Assembly (NCBI GenBank): GCA_031266025.1
Contig: JAISBV010000145.1
Coordinates: 1 to 49,383 of the forward strand
DNA: 49,383 nucleotides
Reading direction: 5' to 3'
Source: Eubacteriales Family XIII. Incertae Sedis bacterium
Lineage (GTDB): Bacteria > Bacillota > Clostridia > Peptostreptococcales > Anaerovoracaceae
The notes under the pieces are model-generated. The model was given only the letters and a program-made list of their open reading frames with translations. It was not told the origin of the DNA and did no database searches. Shown here piece by piece: positions 17,110 to 25,916 of this stretch. Each line of letters opens with the position of its first letter. Within the stretch, counting starts at the first letter, position 1. The position numbers and the translations under genes are program-made.

Positions 17110-18480
17110 ATGGGCGTCGACATTATTGCTTTCCTTATGAACCCTTTCGTCCTGATGTTCGCCGTCGTCGTTTCGGGCGCGCTTTTCGGCAGTATAAGAT
17201 TTGGCAGATTCAGCTTCGGCGTTTCGGGAACGCTGTTCACGGGTCTGCTTGCGGGTTGGCTTGTCTACAGCCAAGGCGGCGGCGCGCCGTCATATGAGAC
17301 CGTCGGAAAGGCCGCGGACGGCGGTCTCGTGCCGAACGACTTCTTTGAGCTTTTCTTAATCATCTTCATGGCTTCCGTGGGTCTGCTCGCGTCAAAGGAT
17401 GTACCCGCCGTAATGAAAAGGTACGGCTTCCGTTTCATCGTGATGGGCATGGCTACCACGTTCGTCGGCTTCCTCATGACTTACGGGCTGACGCTGGCGC
17501 TCGCGTCGAATCTCGAAAACGTCTCGCCGTACGAGGTTTCGGGCGTATATACAGGGGCGCTTACCAGCTCTCCGGGGCTGGCCGCGGCCCTTGAGACGGC
17601 TAAAAAGGAGTCAGCAAAGGTGTACGACGAATACATCGAGGCCGGCTATTTGCAAAAACAGAAAATACTTGAGACGATATCGCCCGGCGGCGGACTCAAT
17701 CCCGTGGATTTTCCTCGGCTGTCGCAGGAACAGGTCGATGCCTATTCCGAGCGCGCGGAAGCAGAAGTCGGGATAGGCCATGCGGTGGCCTATCCCTTTG
17801 GCGTGTTGATAGTTATACTGAGCATGAACTTCTTTCCGAAGATATTCCGTATAGACATAGAAGAGGAATGGGTGCGCTATGAGAGGGAGATTGGTTCTGA
17901 GCGCGGCAGCCCGGAGACGCGGCGGGCCCAAGACGGAGATTTCGATCCGGCGGCTTTTTTCCTCGTCTGCATACTGGGATTTTTTGTGGGCAGCGTCTCG
18001 TTTCCGATAGGCTCACCGGGGAATTTTGCCTTGGGAACGACGGGCGGCGTGTTGACAGTGTCGCTCATCCTCGGCTGCATCGCCAAGATAGGACCTTTGA
18101 GCTTTTGCATGAACGAACATATCCTCGTGACACTGCGCCTGATAAGCATAAGCTTTTTCCTCGGCATAGTTGGGCTTCGCTACGGCGGAGAAGTAGTTGC
18201 GTCCATTTCCCGATCCGGCGCCGTGTTGGTGGCGACCGCCGTGATAATATGCATAGTTGCGGCGACGTTCAGTTTCGTCCTGGGGCGCTATGTGTTCGGG
18301 ATGAACTGGATAATACTCTCGGGCGCCGTCTGCGGCGGCATGACGTCGACGCCGGGTCTTGGCGCCGCCGTAGACACTCTCGGAAGCGACAAGCCGGCGG
18401 GCGGCTACGGCGCGGCCTATCCCTTCGCGCTGCTGACAAAGGTAGTACTTGTCATCATCCTGCACAAGCTGCCGATGTGA
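17110..18480 (+). CDS. AspT/YidE-type transporter (aspartate:alanine exchanger family) without RCK domains
   Basis: 456 residues. Seen: two copies of the family repeat, one with GALTSSPGLAAALE near 141-154 and one with GGMTSTPGLGAAVD near the C-terminus, and about ten hydrophobic segments. Between the halves is a polar stretch of about 60 residues but no TrkA-C (RCK) domain, which AspT itself carries. Start: GGAGG is 7 nt upstream. It is divergent from the nitrilase/TRAP operon. Inferred: exports a product, or exchanges an amino or organic acid linked to that operon. The last codon is 7 bp from the convergent lipoprotein gene. Confidence 0.8.
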   Translation: MGVDIIAFLMNPFVLMFAVVVSGALFGSIRFGRFSFGVSGTLFTGLLAGWLVYSQGGGAPSYETVGKAADGGLVPNDFFELFLIIFMASVGLLASKDVPAVMKRYGFRFIVMGMATTFVGFLMTYGLTLALASNLENVSPYEVSGVYTGALTSSPGLAAALETAKKESAKVYDEYIEAGYLQKQKILETISPGGGLNPVDFPRLSQEQVDAYSERAEAEVGIGHAVAYPFGVLIVILSMNFFPKIFRIDIEEEWVRYEREIGSERGSPETRRAQDGDFDPAAFFLVCILGFFVGSVSFPIGSPGNFALGTTGGVLTVSLILGCIAKIGPLSFCMNEHILVTLRLISISFFLGIVGLRYGGEVVASISRSGAVLVATAVIICIVAATFSFVLGRYVFGMNWIILSGAVCGGMTSTPGLGAAVDTLGSDKPAGGYGAAYPFALLTKVVLVIILHKLPM

Positions 18481-18487
18481 AGGACAT

Positions 18488-20596
18488 TTAGGGCGATGTT
18501 TCTCTTTCGGACGGAACCCGGCCTTCGGGCGGCGTTCGGCCTTCGGGCGGCATTCCTCCTTCGGGCGAAGTCCACTCCTCCGGCGGCATTCCTCCTTCGG
18601 GCGGAGTCCACCCCTCCGGCGGAGCTTCTCCGCCCGCAGGCCTGCCCCTGCCGGCCGGGTTGTCTCCGTCCGGCGGCATACTCCCGTCGGGAGGACTCCA
18701 ACCGTCGGCCGGCATTCCTTCTTCCGGCGGAGTCAGACCGTCCGGCGGCGTTCTTTCCGGACGATTGTCACCGTTCGAACGATTGTCCTCTCCGAACGGC
18801 ATTTCGCCGCCGGGGTTGCCGCGCCCGAAGCCCCTGCCGCCGTTGTACGCGCTTCCGTCGTCGGCCGTGCTCGTTATAAGGCTTTCAAGTTTTATATCCG
18901 TCTTTTTCTCTCCGCCTATGAACAGCGAATACATTTCGCCGATCTTGAACAACGGGGATGTGAAGCCCGACATCGTATAATCTGTTTTGCTCGTGTATTC
19001 AAGCAGGATTTCCCCGGCCGCGTCCTTGATTTCGATCACGCTGCCCGAAGCTTGCCGAGCGCCGTAGGAAACGAGGATAACGGCCTGCGTGGATTCTTGC
19101 GAAATATTCATTACGCTGCCCGCCGTTATGAGTTCTCCCCCGCTGACGAGCATTGCGCCGTCCAAGTCGATCGCGCCTTCCATGCCCTGCGACGGGCCGC
19201 TGATCTTGACCGCGCCGCCCTCAAAGAATATATCGCCGTTCGAGTCGATACCGTCGCGCGAAGCGAGCAGATCAAGCGTTCCGCCTGTGATACGCACAAA
19301 TATATCCCCGTTTGACGAAAAGCGATCCCGACCCATCGGGCCGCTCCTATCAGACGCGCTGTCCGCGCCTCCGGCGGCGTTAACGGCGTCGTCGCTTGCG
19401 GCGATAACTGTGTCGCCGCCGCCGATTGTGACGGAAAGCCCTTCGATTCCTTCGTAACAGACCGGTATATTGATCACCCCGCCCAATATCTCAAGCGCGG
19501 CGTCGGCGTGAAAGCCGTCGTCGCCGGTTTGCGCTGAAAGCTTGCCCGCAGTCATGATCAAATCGCCGTTTGAATGCACTGCGTCGTCTTCGGCGTCAAT
19601 GACGATATCCCCGCCCGCGATGTACATCAATTTTCCGGCCTTCAGAGCCTTCATGCTTGCGGATTCCTCTTCCGCCGCGCCGGCGTCGGCGGCGTTCGCG
19701 CTTCCGCCGCCCGTCGTAATTTGAATATTGCCGTCCGTAACGGTCAGCGCGCTCTGCGCCTGTATGCCGTCACTGCCGGCCCGGATGATATACTCGCCGC
19801 CGTTTATGATCACAAAGCCCTTCGCGCCGTCCTCGTCATTGTTCGATTGTATGCCGTCGCCCCCGGCGTTCAGCGTGAAGTCGCCGCCTTGAATCGCAAC
19901 GCCGTCGCGTCCGCGAAGCGCATCCCCGGCGGTGCTTATATCGAATACGCCGGCGCTTATCGCGAGAACGTCTTGGCTTCGAATCCCATGCTTGCCGGCG
20001 CTGTTAACGACAAGCCTTCCTTCTCCGGTAACGCTCAAATCGTCTTGCGCGAATATCGCCGCGTCCGGTTCGTCGGCGTTATTTCCGTATCCCGCTCCGT
20101 CCGATACAGTGTTTTCGGTTCCTCTTTCGAGTATGAGCACCGTCTTGTCCGCCGTCGGCGCGTAGATCGCGGGGCCTTCTTCATTGTGCAGAGAAACGCC
20201 GCTTAACACCAAACGAACTATATCGTTTTCCCCGGCGTCCACCAGAACTTGGCCGCCCGTGAGCGTTCCGGACAATACATATGTCCCCGCTTGCCCTATT
20301 ATAAGCGTCGCGTCCGCGAACGATGCGCCGGAACCGGAAATTTGCGCCGCGTCGTCGTCGAATACGACGGCCGTCGCAGTCGCCTTATCCCACTCGGCGT
20401 CCGTATCTTCCAAAGCGTAATCGTATACGCAGGTAAATTCGCCTGTGTTTATAAGGGCGTTTGACTTTTCGCTCTCGGCGACGGACGCACCGGGCGTCTG
20501 CGAAGCGTTTCCGTCGGCGCCGCATCCGGCCGATACCGCGATCAAAACCGATAATACGACTGTACACATAAGTCTTTTGCTTTTCCTTCGATACAT
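18488..20596 (-). CDS. Cthe_2159-like carbohydrate-binding lipoprotein with Pro/Gly-rich tail
   Basis: 702 residues. Seen: N-terminal signal with lipobox-like SAGC at about residues 22-25; residues about 50-560 form a beta-helix-like repeat pattern rich in DGI and SNGD turns (AGGDGIQSNNDEDG, SRDGIDSNGDIFF), as in the carbohydrate-binding family typified by Cthe_2159 (DUF4353); then a C-terminal tail of about 110 residues built of PPEGG and PPDG units. Known: Cthe_2159 is reported to bind acidic and cellulose-type polysaccharides. Context: 3 bp behind a DUF4956 gene and in one operon with a VTC-type gene, a grouping often seen in Gram-positive genomes. It may sit on the cell surface and interact with a polyanion. 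The role of the operon is not established. Confidence 0.8.
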   Translation of the reverse strand: MYRRKSKRLMCTVVLSVLIAVSAGCGADGNASQTPGASVAESEKSNALINTGEFTCVYDYALEDTDAEWDKATATAVVFDDDAAQISGSGASFADATLIIGQAGTYVLSGTLTGGQVLVDAGENDIVRLVLSGVSLHNEEGPAIYAPTADKTVLILERGTENTVSDGAGYGNNADEPDAAIFAQDDLSVTGEGRLVVNSAGKHGIRSQDVLAISAGVFDISTAGDALRGRDGVAIQGGDFTLNAGGDGIQSNNDEDGAKGFVIINGGEYIIRAGSDGIQAQSALTVTDGNIQITTGGGSANAADAGAAEEESASMKALKAGKLMYIAGGDIVIDAEDDAVHSNGDLIMTAGKLSAQTGDDGFHADAALEILGGVINIPVCYEGIEGLSVTIGGGDTVIAASDDAVNAAGGADSASDRSGPMGRDRFSSNGDIFVRITGGTLDLLASRDGIDSNGDIFFEGGAVKISGPSQGMEGAIDLDGAMLVSGGELITAGSVMNISQESTQAVILVSYGARQASGSVIEIKDAAGEILLEYTSKTDYTMSGFTSPLFKIGEMYSLFIGGEKKTDIKLESLITSTADDGSAYNGGRGFGRGNPGGEMPFGEDNRSNGDNRPERTPPDGLTPPEEGMPADGWSPPDGSMPPDGDNPAGRGRPAGGEAPPEGWTPPEGGMPPEEWTSPEGGMPPEGRTPPEGRVPSERETSP

Positions 20597-20599
20597 AAC

Positions 20600-21277
20600 T
20601 TAAAGCTCCTCCCTGCCAATCTGCTCCCTGCCGAGCATTATATTTAAATTACCGTTCCTGCAGCGCAGTTCGTCTACGAAAGCCCTCGGTATAGCGGCGG
20701 ATTTTAACCGCACGGAATACGTCAATTCATACAGGCTTCCCATATTGGTGGTTTTGACCCTTTCAAGCTCCGCGTTATTTGTATATTTCTCAAGGACGTC
20801 GTCAAACAGACCGTCATAATCAAGGTTTTCGGGGATTGTTATTCGCAAGACGCGGGCATCCGATACACCTTGCCCAAAACGGAAGCACGTCAATAACAGG
20901 CTTGCGCCGCCTATAAGCAACAGGAAAACGAACGCGTAGAATATGTAGCCCATACCCATGACAAATCCGAGAGCCATCGCGAAAAACAAACTGCATATAT
21001 CCCTCGCGTTTCCCGGTATTGATCGAAACCGCACCAAGCTGAACGCACCGGCCACCGCGATACCGGCGCCGATATTGCCGTTGACGAGCATGACTATAAT
21101 TTGTACTGTTGCGGGGAGCAATACCAAGGTCACGGCCAAGCTCTTGCTGTATTTGTTGCGAAACATATACGAAGCGGCCACGATAAACCCGAACACCAGA
21201 GAACATACCGTACATATAAGCAATCCGCCGAAACTCGGGGCGCCGTTTGTCAGACTTCCCGTTATGATGTCAAGCAA
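20600..21277 (-). CDS. DUF4956 membrane protein
   Basis: 225 residues. Seen: four hydrophobic segments in the first 135 residues, with the conserved stretch AGAFSLVRFRSIPGNARDIC, then a soluble C-terminal domain. Known: DUF4956 proteins commonly lie beside VTC-domain polyphosphate polymerase-like proteins; their function is unknown. Here the gene overlaps the VTC-type gene by 8 bp and ends 3 bp before the Cthe_2159-like gene, so the three are coupled. Confidence 0.85.
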   Translation of the reverse strand: MLDIITGSLTNGAPSFGGLLICTVCSLVFGFIVAASYMFRNKYSKSLAVTLVLLPATVQIIVMLVNGNIGAGIAVAGAFSLVRFRSIPGNARDICSLFFAMALGFVMGMGYIFYAFVFLLLIGGASLLLTCFRFGQGVSDARVLRITIPENLDYDGLFDDVLEKYTNNAELERVKTTNMGSLYELTYSVRLKSAAIPRAFVDELRCRNGNLNIMLGREQIGREEL

Positions 21278-21989
21278 TGATTTTTACCGTCCTTTCCTCA
21301 ATAATTCTCTTCAAAATACAATCGGTATAGCATACGCCGTATTTGGAGAACGCCCTTGGGAAAATCCCGTTTTCACCGAGAACACGGGTCAGCCACACAG
21401 GTATTCCCCCAAGGGTTTTGATTTCCATCAGCAGACTGCCCTGAGGAATTATGATTTGTCCGTCGTCGGGGCGTTCGAAGCTCAAGTTATTCGACCGAAA
21501 GCGAACATCTTTGTCGAATGTAACGCGCAGCCCCTCGTCCTCCGTTCCGGCGAGGGCAATTCGCCGGTAAGAAATGTATATTTTTTTGAAAACAGGGTTT
21601 ATTTTCAAATAGAAATCAAACTCCCTCGATATCTGCGAGGATTCGCCCGAAACGATCTCGCGTATGGGTTTGATCAGGAAGTCCTCATGAGAAACAGGAA
21701 TCCTGCGCTTGTACACAAGCCCTTTGTACTTTTTCTTAAGCTCAAGGAAAAGTTTGCTTTCTCTATTCGCCGCGCCGTAACAGCGCAGACGCATTTTCTC
21801 CTTATATAAGGGTTTTTCTGCGGATGCGCGTATGATATCCCAATTTTCGGTGTCAAAATACAGGTTTTGCACCGTATACTCGCCGAAGCGATCCGGCTCC
21901 GTGCGCCGCGAAAGAATATCTCGGAGCGCGGCGCCCTGTTCCCTCGTTATAAGGTACTTTTTCTCGTATCGTTCAAAGAAGCTCTGCAT
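21270..21989 (-). CDS. VTC-domain protein (polyphosphate polymerase-like)
   Basis: 239 residues, a stand-alone VTC domain of the triphosphate tunnel superfamily. Seen: FERYEKKYLI at the N-terminus, QNLYFDTE, KMRLRCY, LELKKKYKGLVYKRR and MEIKTLGG near the end, that is the alternating Lys/Arg and Glu residues lining the tunnel. Start: GGAGGAG lies about 11 nt upstream. Known: yeast Vtc4 with this domain makes polyphosphate from ATP; bacterial stand-alone forms are poorly studied. Inferred: a cytoplasmic enzyme making or handling polyphosphate, working with the adjacent DUF4956 membrane protein. Confidence 0.85.
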   Translation of the reverse strand: MQSFFERYEKKYLITREQGAALRDILSRRTEPDRFGEYTVQNLYFDTENWDIIRASAEKPLYKEKMRLRCYGAANRESKLFLELKKKYKGLVYKRRIPVSHEDFLIKPIREIVSGESSQISREFDFYLKINPVFKKIYISYRRIALAGTEDEGLRVTFDKDVRFRSNNLSFERPDDGQIIIPQGSLLMEIKTLGGIPVWLTRVLGENGIFPRAFSKYGVCYTDCILKRIIEERTVKIIA

Positions 21990-22098
21990 AAATGATTATC
22001 TCCTCCGTTGACGCCCGGCATGGGCGCTATTGCCTTGTGCACGGCCTAACATTACCGGGTTAAGCTTGAAAATTTATTGAAAGCCCTAAAAATATTTC

Positions 22099-22268
22099 AT
22101 TACGCAAACGGGTTCAATACCCGTTCGCAAGCTCCGGGCACGCGTACCCCGTAGCTTGCTATGCTTCTTCATTCATAACGTAGGGTATTGAACCCACTCC
22201 CAATAACTTCCTATCGTATCAAACTGCCCGGCTCTCCGATACCCCGTAGTCTTGCCGCGGGCAGTTTA
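22099..22268. repeat. Interspersed double-hairpin repeat, copy B (170 bp)
   Basis: Same unit as 7342-7484, with about 95 percent identity by eye over the shared part plus a 27-bp insertion that lengthens the first hairpin. It lies between the divergent VTC operon and the two-component genes and ends 20 bp before the direct repeats of the latter's promoter. Confidence 0.8.
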
Positions 22269-22287
22269 CTTTCGTAATATTGCGTTT

Positions 22288-22319
22288 TTCAAGAAAAGTT
22301 CAAGATATTTTAGTATAAT
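22288..22319 (+). promoter_or_regulatory. Promoter of the two-component operon with 11-bp direct repeats
   Basis: TTCAAGA occurs at 22288-22294 and again at 22299-22305, an exact 11-bp period, followed by a perfect TATAAT at 22314-22319. Eleven-bp-spaced direct repeats over the -35 region are typical for OmpR/PhoB-type response regulators. Transcription would start near 22326, just before the AGAGGAGGA of the regulator gene. Inferred: autoregulation. Confidence 0.65.
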
Positions 22320-22343
22320 TATAGGAAAAAGAGGAGGATTTCG

Positions 22344-23021
22344 ATGAAAATCTTGGTGGTGGAAGACGAACGGCAGCTTTCCGAGGTGCTTACCGCACTG
22401 CTAAAACAGCATATGCACGACGTCGACGTCGTCCGCAACGGACTTGACGGCGAAGATTACGCGATGACCGGCGTGTACGACGCGATCATTCTCGACATCA
22501 TGCTGCCCGGCAAAAATGGTATCGACGTATTATGCGCGCTGCGGCGACGGGGAAACGCCACGCCGGTGTTGATTTTGACGGCGAAATCCGAGATCGAGGA
22601 CAAGATAAAGGGCCTTGATATCGGCGCGGACGATTATCTTACAAAACCCTTCGTTTCCGGCGAATTGTTGGCGCGCTTGCGGGCGATTACCCGCCGCGGC
22701 AATGAATTTATCGGGGATGAATTGCACGCCGGGAACACCGTTTTGGACAAGAACACACATGAAATCAGAGGTGAAAAAGGCGCGTTGAAGCTCTCGGCGA
22801 AAGAGTACCAAATTATGGATATGCTGCTTTCAAACAGCCGCCAAATCATTCCGAAAGAACGCTTTGCGGAGAAGGTATGGGGATTTGACAACGATGCGGA
22901 ATATAACAACATCGAGGTTTATATCTCCTTTGTCCGAAAGAAGCTCGCCGCAATCGGTTCGGATTTGCAGATCAAGGCGGTACGCAATGTGGGCTACTCT
23001 TTGGAGGTTCCGGAATGTTAA
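22344..23021 (+). CDS. OmpR/PhoB-family response regulator
   Basis: 225 residues. Seen: receiver domain with Asp51 as phosphoacceptor (AIILDIMLPG), acidic pocket VVEDE, conserved Lys in LTKPF, and a winged-helix DNA-binding domain from about 130 with the terminal motif IKAVRNVGYSLE. Start: AGAGGAGGA upstream of the ATG. It overlaps the kinase gene by 7 bp. Inferred target: its own promoter, the promoter at 24287-24319 and perhaps the divergent VTC operon. Confidence 0.95.
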   Translation: MKILVVEDERQLSEVLTALLKQHMHDVDVVRNGLDGEDYAMTGVYDAIILDIMLPGKNGIDVLCALRRRGNATPVLILTAKSEIEDKIKGLDIGADDYLTKPFVSGELLARLRAITRRGNEFIGDELHAGNTVLDKNTHEIRGEKGALKLSAKEYQIMDMLLSNSRQIIPKERFAEKVWGFDNDAEYNNIEVYISFVRKKLAAIGSDLQIKAVRNVGYSLEVPEC

Positions 23022-24244
23022 ACCGACTGAAAGTCAAAATTATCGTTGTGGTGTTGGGAACGCTGTTGATCGTATTTGCCGCCGTCCTGCTTGTCCTGAA
23101 CATTTCCGTGTATCAGACCTCTGACAAAAGGGTGGATGATTTCATGACGTCCGTTGTGGAAAACGACGGATTTCGCTTCCCTCCGAGAGTCGGATCCGGT
23201 CCGCGGCGCTCAGGAGGGCGTGATCCGCTCGGCAATCAGGAAATGATGAGGGCGGGCCGTTTCTTCTACGCTAAGGTAGACGGCGACGGCGACATACTTG
23301 AATTGAATCTCGAAATGATGTTTGATTTTTCCAAGGACGACGCGCAAGGATTCATTGCGTCCGCGTCAGATTCACGGCGGACAAAAGGCAATATCGAAAA
23401 TTACAGCTTCCTTACTGCGGAAAAACCATATGGACGTATACTCGTATTCGCCGAACGCAGCATTGAAATCAGCCTGTTGGAACAACTCACCGTAACGTCG
23501 TTAATGGCGGCCGGAATCGCCGGCTTGGTTTTGGCCTGTCTTTCCGTATTCTTTGCAAACCGGATGGTCGCCCCGGTAAAAACCGCGTTCGACAAGCAGC
23601 GAAGGTTCATAGCGGACGCGAGCCATGAGCTCAAAACGCCGCTTACGATTATAAGCGCCAACGCGGATGTACTCCAAAACGAAATCGGAGAAAATCAAAG
23701 GCTTGAACATATCAAAGCGCAGTCCGACAGGATGACGAGACTCGTTCGCGATCTTCTTACACTTGCAAAGACGGAGGAATGGCAGGCAAATCTCATCCGA
23801 AGCGAATTCAATTTAAGCAACGCGATCCTGAACACCGCGCTTGAGTTTGAAAGTCTCGCTTTTGAAGAAGGCAAACGATACTCGTACGATATAAATGAAG
23901 ATGTAACATATATCGGCGACGAAAATCAAATCAAACAGCTCGCAGGCATTTTAATTGACAACGCCGTTCGTTATTCGGACGCGAACGGACAAATAAAAGT
24001 TTCGCTTTTCAAAGACGGCGTCCGTCCGCGTATTTCCGTCTTTAACACCGGCATCGGTATCTCGGGAGAAGAACGCGATAAGGTATTCGAACGGTTTTAT
24101 CGCTGCGACGAATCGCGCTCCCGCGAAACCGGCGGCTACGGCGTGGGACTCTCTGTAGCAAAGGCGATCACGGAGTCGCACAAAGGCAGGATAGCCGTAT
24201 CGGGCGAATACGGGAAATTCATACAATTCGACGTGACGCTGTGA
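23015..24244 (+). CDS. Sensor histidine kinase
   Basis: 409 residues. Seen: membrane segments near 9-31 and 160-182 around an extracytoplasmic domain of about 125 residues; HisKA with FIADASHELKTPL (His near 205); HATPase with NAVRYS (N box), FNTGIGI (G1 box) and GYGVGLSVAKAI (G2 box). No separate HAMP domain is obvious in the short link after the second segment. It overlaps the regulator gene. Signal unknown; the position beside the VTC/DUF4956/Cthe_2159 operon suggests an envelope or phosphate cue. Confidence 0.95.
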   Translation: MLNRLKVKIIVVVLGTLLIVFAAVLLVLNISVYQTSDKRVDDFMTSVVENDGFRFPPRVGSGPRRSGGRDPLGNQEMMRAGRFFYAKVDGDGDILELNLEMMFDFSKDDAQGFIASASDSRRTKGNIENYSFLTAEKPYGRILVFAERSIEISLLEQLTVTSLMAAGIAGLVLACLSVFFANRMVAPVKTAFDKQRRFIADASHELKTPLTIISANADVLQNEIGENQRLEHIKAQSDRMTRLVRDLLTLAKTEEWQANLIRSEFNLSNAILNTALEFESLAFEEGKRYSYDINEDVTYIGDENQIKQLAGILIDNAVRYSDANGQIKVSLFKDGVRPRISVFNTGIGISGEERDKVFERFYRCDESRSRETGGYGVGLSVAKAITESHKGRIAVSGEYGKFIQFDVTL

Positions 24245-24286
24245 GTTCGTTTCCGGTTCTCAAAAAACATCAAAAAATTTCGAAAA

Positions 24287-24319
24287 TGTGACCGATTTGT
24301 GACCGCCAAGGCGTATAAT
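24287..24319 (+). promoter_or_regulatory. Promoter with 11-bp direct repeats of TGTGACCG
   Basis: TGTGACCG stands at 24287-24294 and 24298-24305, an exact 11-bp period, and a perfect TATAAT follows at 24314-24319. The geometry (second repeat about 15 bp before the -10) copies that of the promoter at 22288-22319. No gene with a ribosome-binding site follows before the terminator at 24430. Confidence 0.55.
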
Positions 24320-24325
24320 ACACAT

Positions 24326-24473
24326 AAAAGCGGGTGTGATTTCGACGAACGTCAAAATACCCTGTTTACGATATCGCTCTGTTCCGGTATGATATACGTG
24401 GCTTAAACAAGTTTTCTGTATATACTGCTGCTTATGTAACATTTTTTATAATCTGTTACGTAGGCATTTTTTT
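24326..24473 (+). ncRNA. Candidate small RNA between a regulated promoter and a terminator
   Basis: About 148 nt would be made from the promoter at 24287-24319 to the terminator at 24430-24473. No open frame with a credible ribosome-binding site lies within. It could be a small RNA controlled by the adjacent two-component system, or a leader left behind when the downstream gene was lost. Confidence 0.3.
24430..24473 (+). terminator. Rho-independent terminator
   Basis: Arms GCTTATGTAACA (24430-24441) and TGTTACGTAGGC (24454-24465) pair over 12 positions with two G-U pairs, then A and seven Ts follow (24467-24473). Confidence 0.75.
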
Positions 24474-24505
24474 GTTGAATTTTCAATGAAAATCCTGTTA
24501 ATTGA

Positions 24506-25916
24506 ACAGCGTCTCCTCCCGACGAACAAAACAACGCTTTCGGCGGCAGCGGCACGGTCAGCAAAATAGAAGATATGCTCAAACCGAACGAAGCCTACGT
24601 ATCGAGGTTTGCGATAGACGAATACGCAGACGGCAGCGCAAGCTTTGACGCGAATGATCTTCCCGGTAACGCGGGCGCTCCGAACAAGACGAGCGGCGCA
24701 GTAAACGGCAGGATATTCGGTTACGCGCTGCAGCTTCAGATGGTCAACGTGAACGGTACGGTAAAACATCTCAAGGGCGTGGAACTGCCTCAAGGGGAGA
24801 TAAACTTTGATATAAAGTTAGAAGTCACAAAGAGCGTCAACAGCGGCGCGTATAACGACATCACGGGTACGGGCCCCGGTCAGATAATGCCGCTGCTGTG
24901 GGATTTCAAGCCCAACAGCAGAGCGGCTAACGGGAACGGCGGCAGGAATATGGCTTTTGCGGGCGTTTCAAGTTATATAGGCGGGGGAATAGGCGCGCCG
25001 CTCAATTCCGGCGGGCCCGATACGATCAGAACGCTCTGCGTTAACGGCGGAACCTGGACCATGACGCAGACCGGTGATACCATAAGCGTCAGCGTTGACG
25101 CGTACGAATTTATAAAGAATAATATCTATGAATGGCCGTTGCGCAACGAAGGCGCCACAGCCGGATCCGCGATTTATTACGGCGAAGACAGGGGCATAGG
25201 AGTTTTCTCCGCCGGCTTTATGCAGGTCGTATTTCCGATACCGGACAGTGTTGACGCAAGCACCGCGTTCAGGCTTGAGGTAAGCGATACGAATCTTCGA
25301 ACGCGGACGCTGTCCGAGTCCTCCGCAGCGGCGAAAACGCAGCCTGTTACCAACGACGATAGCAGTACCGTACAGGTAGAGCTCGTACCCAGAGGCAGTT
25401 ACGATAAATACAGCTATCTCAGCAAAGAGAACGAGACGGGTTCGCCCTATTGGGCCGACAGCAACCTGTCGTCCATGAACGCGATGGGCCCCGACGCTTG
25501 GGCGCCCTACGGCTCGAATATATCTATCTTCGGCGCGGCGGTCACAGGCGCCGAGCGCTTCCTCAAATCTGACGTACAAGCTGTTGTACGTCGCCAAGGC
25601 GGACGGCACGAGCGGAACGCCCGACGGGCCCACGCCCACGCCGGGCCACAGCATTGTTCCGGGTGACGGCGGCTCATATGTCGAGCTTGACGAGAACGGT
25701 ACGCCGCTCGGCGAGTGGCGTTACGATCCCGACACGGGCGAATGGATATTTGACGAATACCCGCCCCTTGCGGACACTCTGCCGCAAACGGGCAATATAT
25801 GGGAGAGAAACGAATCTCGGATGTGGATGATGTTCTTCTTCTGGCTCATCGTGCTCACAGGACTGATGCTTTTAAACAGGAGCAAGATTCGCGTGAACAG
25901 GGAATACTATTTCTGA
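24506..25916 (+). pseudogene. Remnant of an LPXTG-anchored surface protein (5'-truncated, frameshifted)
   Basis: An open frame runs from just after a stop at 24503 to 25666, and a second frame holds the true C-terminus to 25916. The first part is a beta-rich extracellular stretch with no signal peptide, start codon context or ribosome-binding site. Near 25568 one extra T shifts the frame: reading FLK then LTYKLLYVAKADG restores continuity. The second frame ends LADTLPQTGN, a hydrophobic segment (MMFFFWLIVLTGLMLL) and a basic tail, the sorting signal of sortase substrates. Inferred: the 3' end of a formerly long adhesin-like gene, now inactive. The frameshift could instead be a sequencing error, but the missing 5' end could not. 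Confidence 0.7.
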
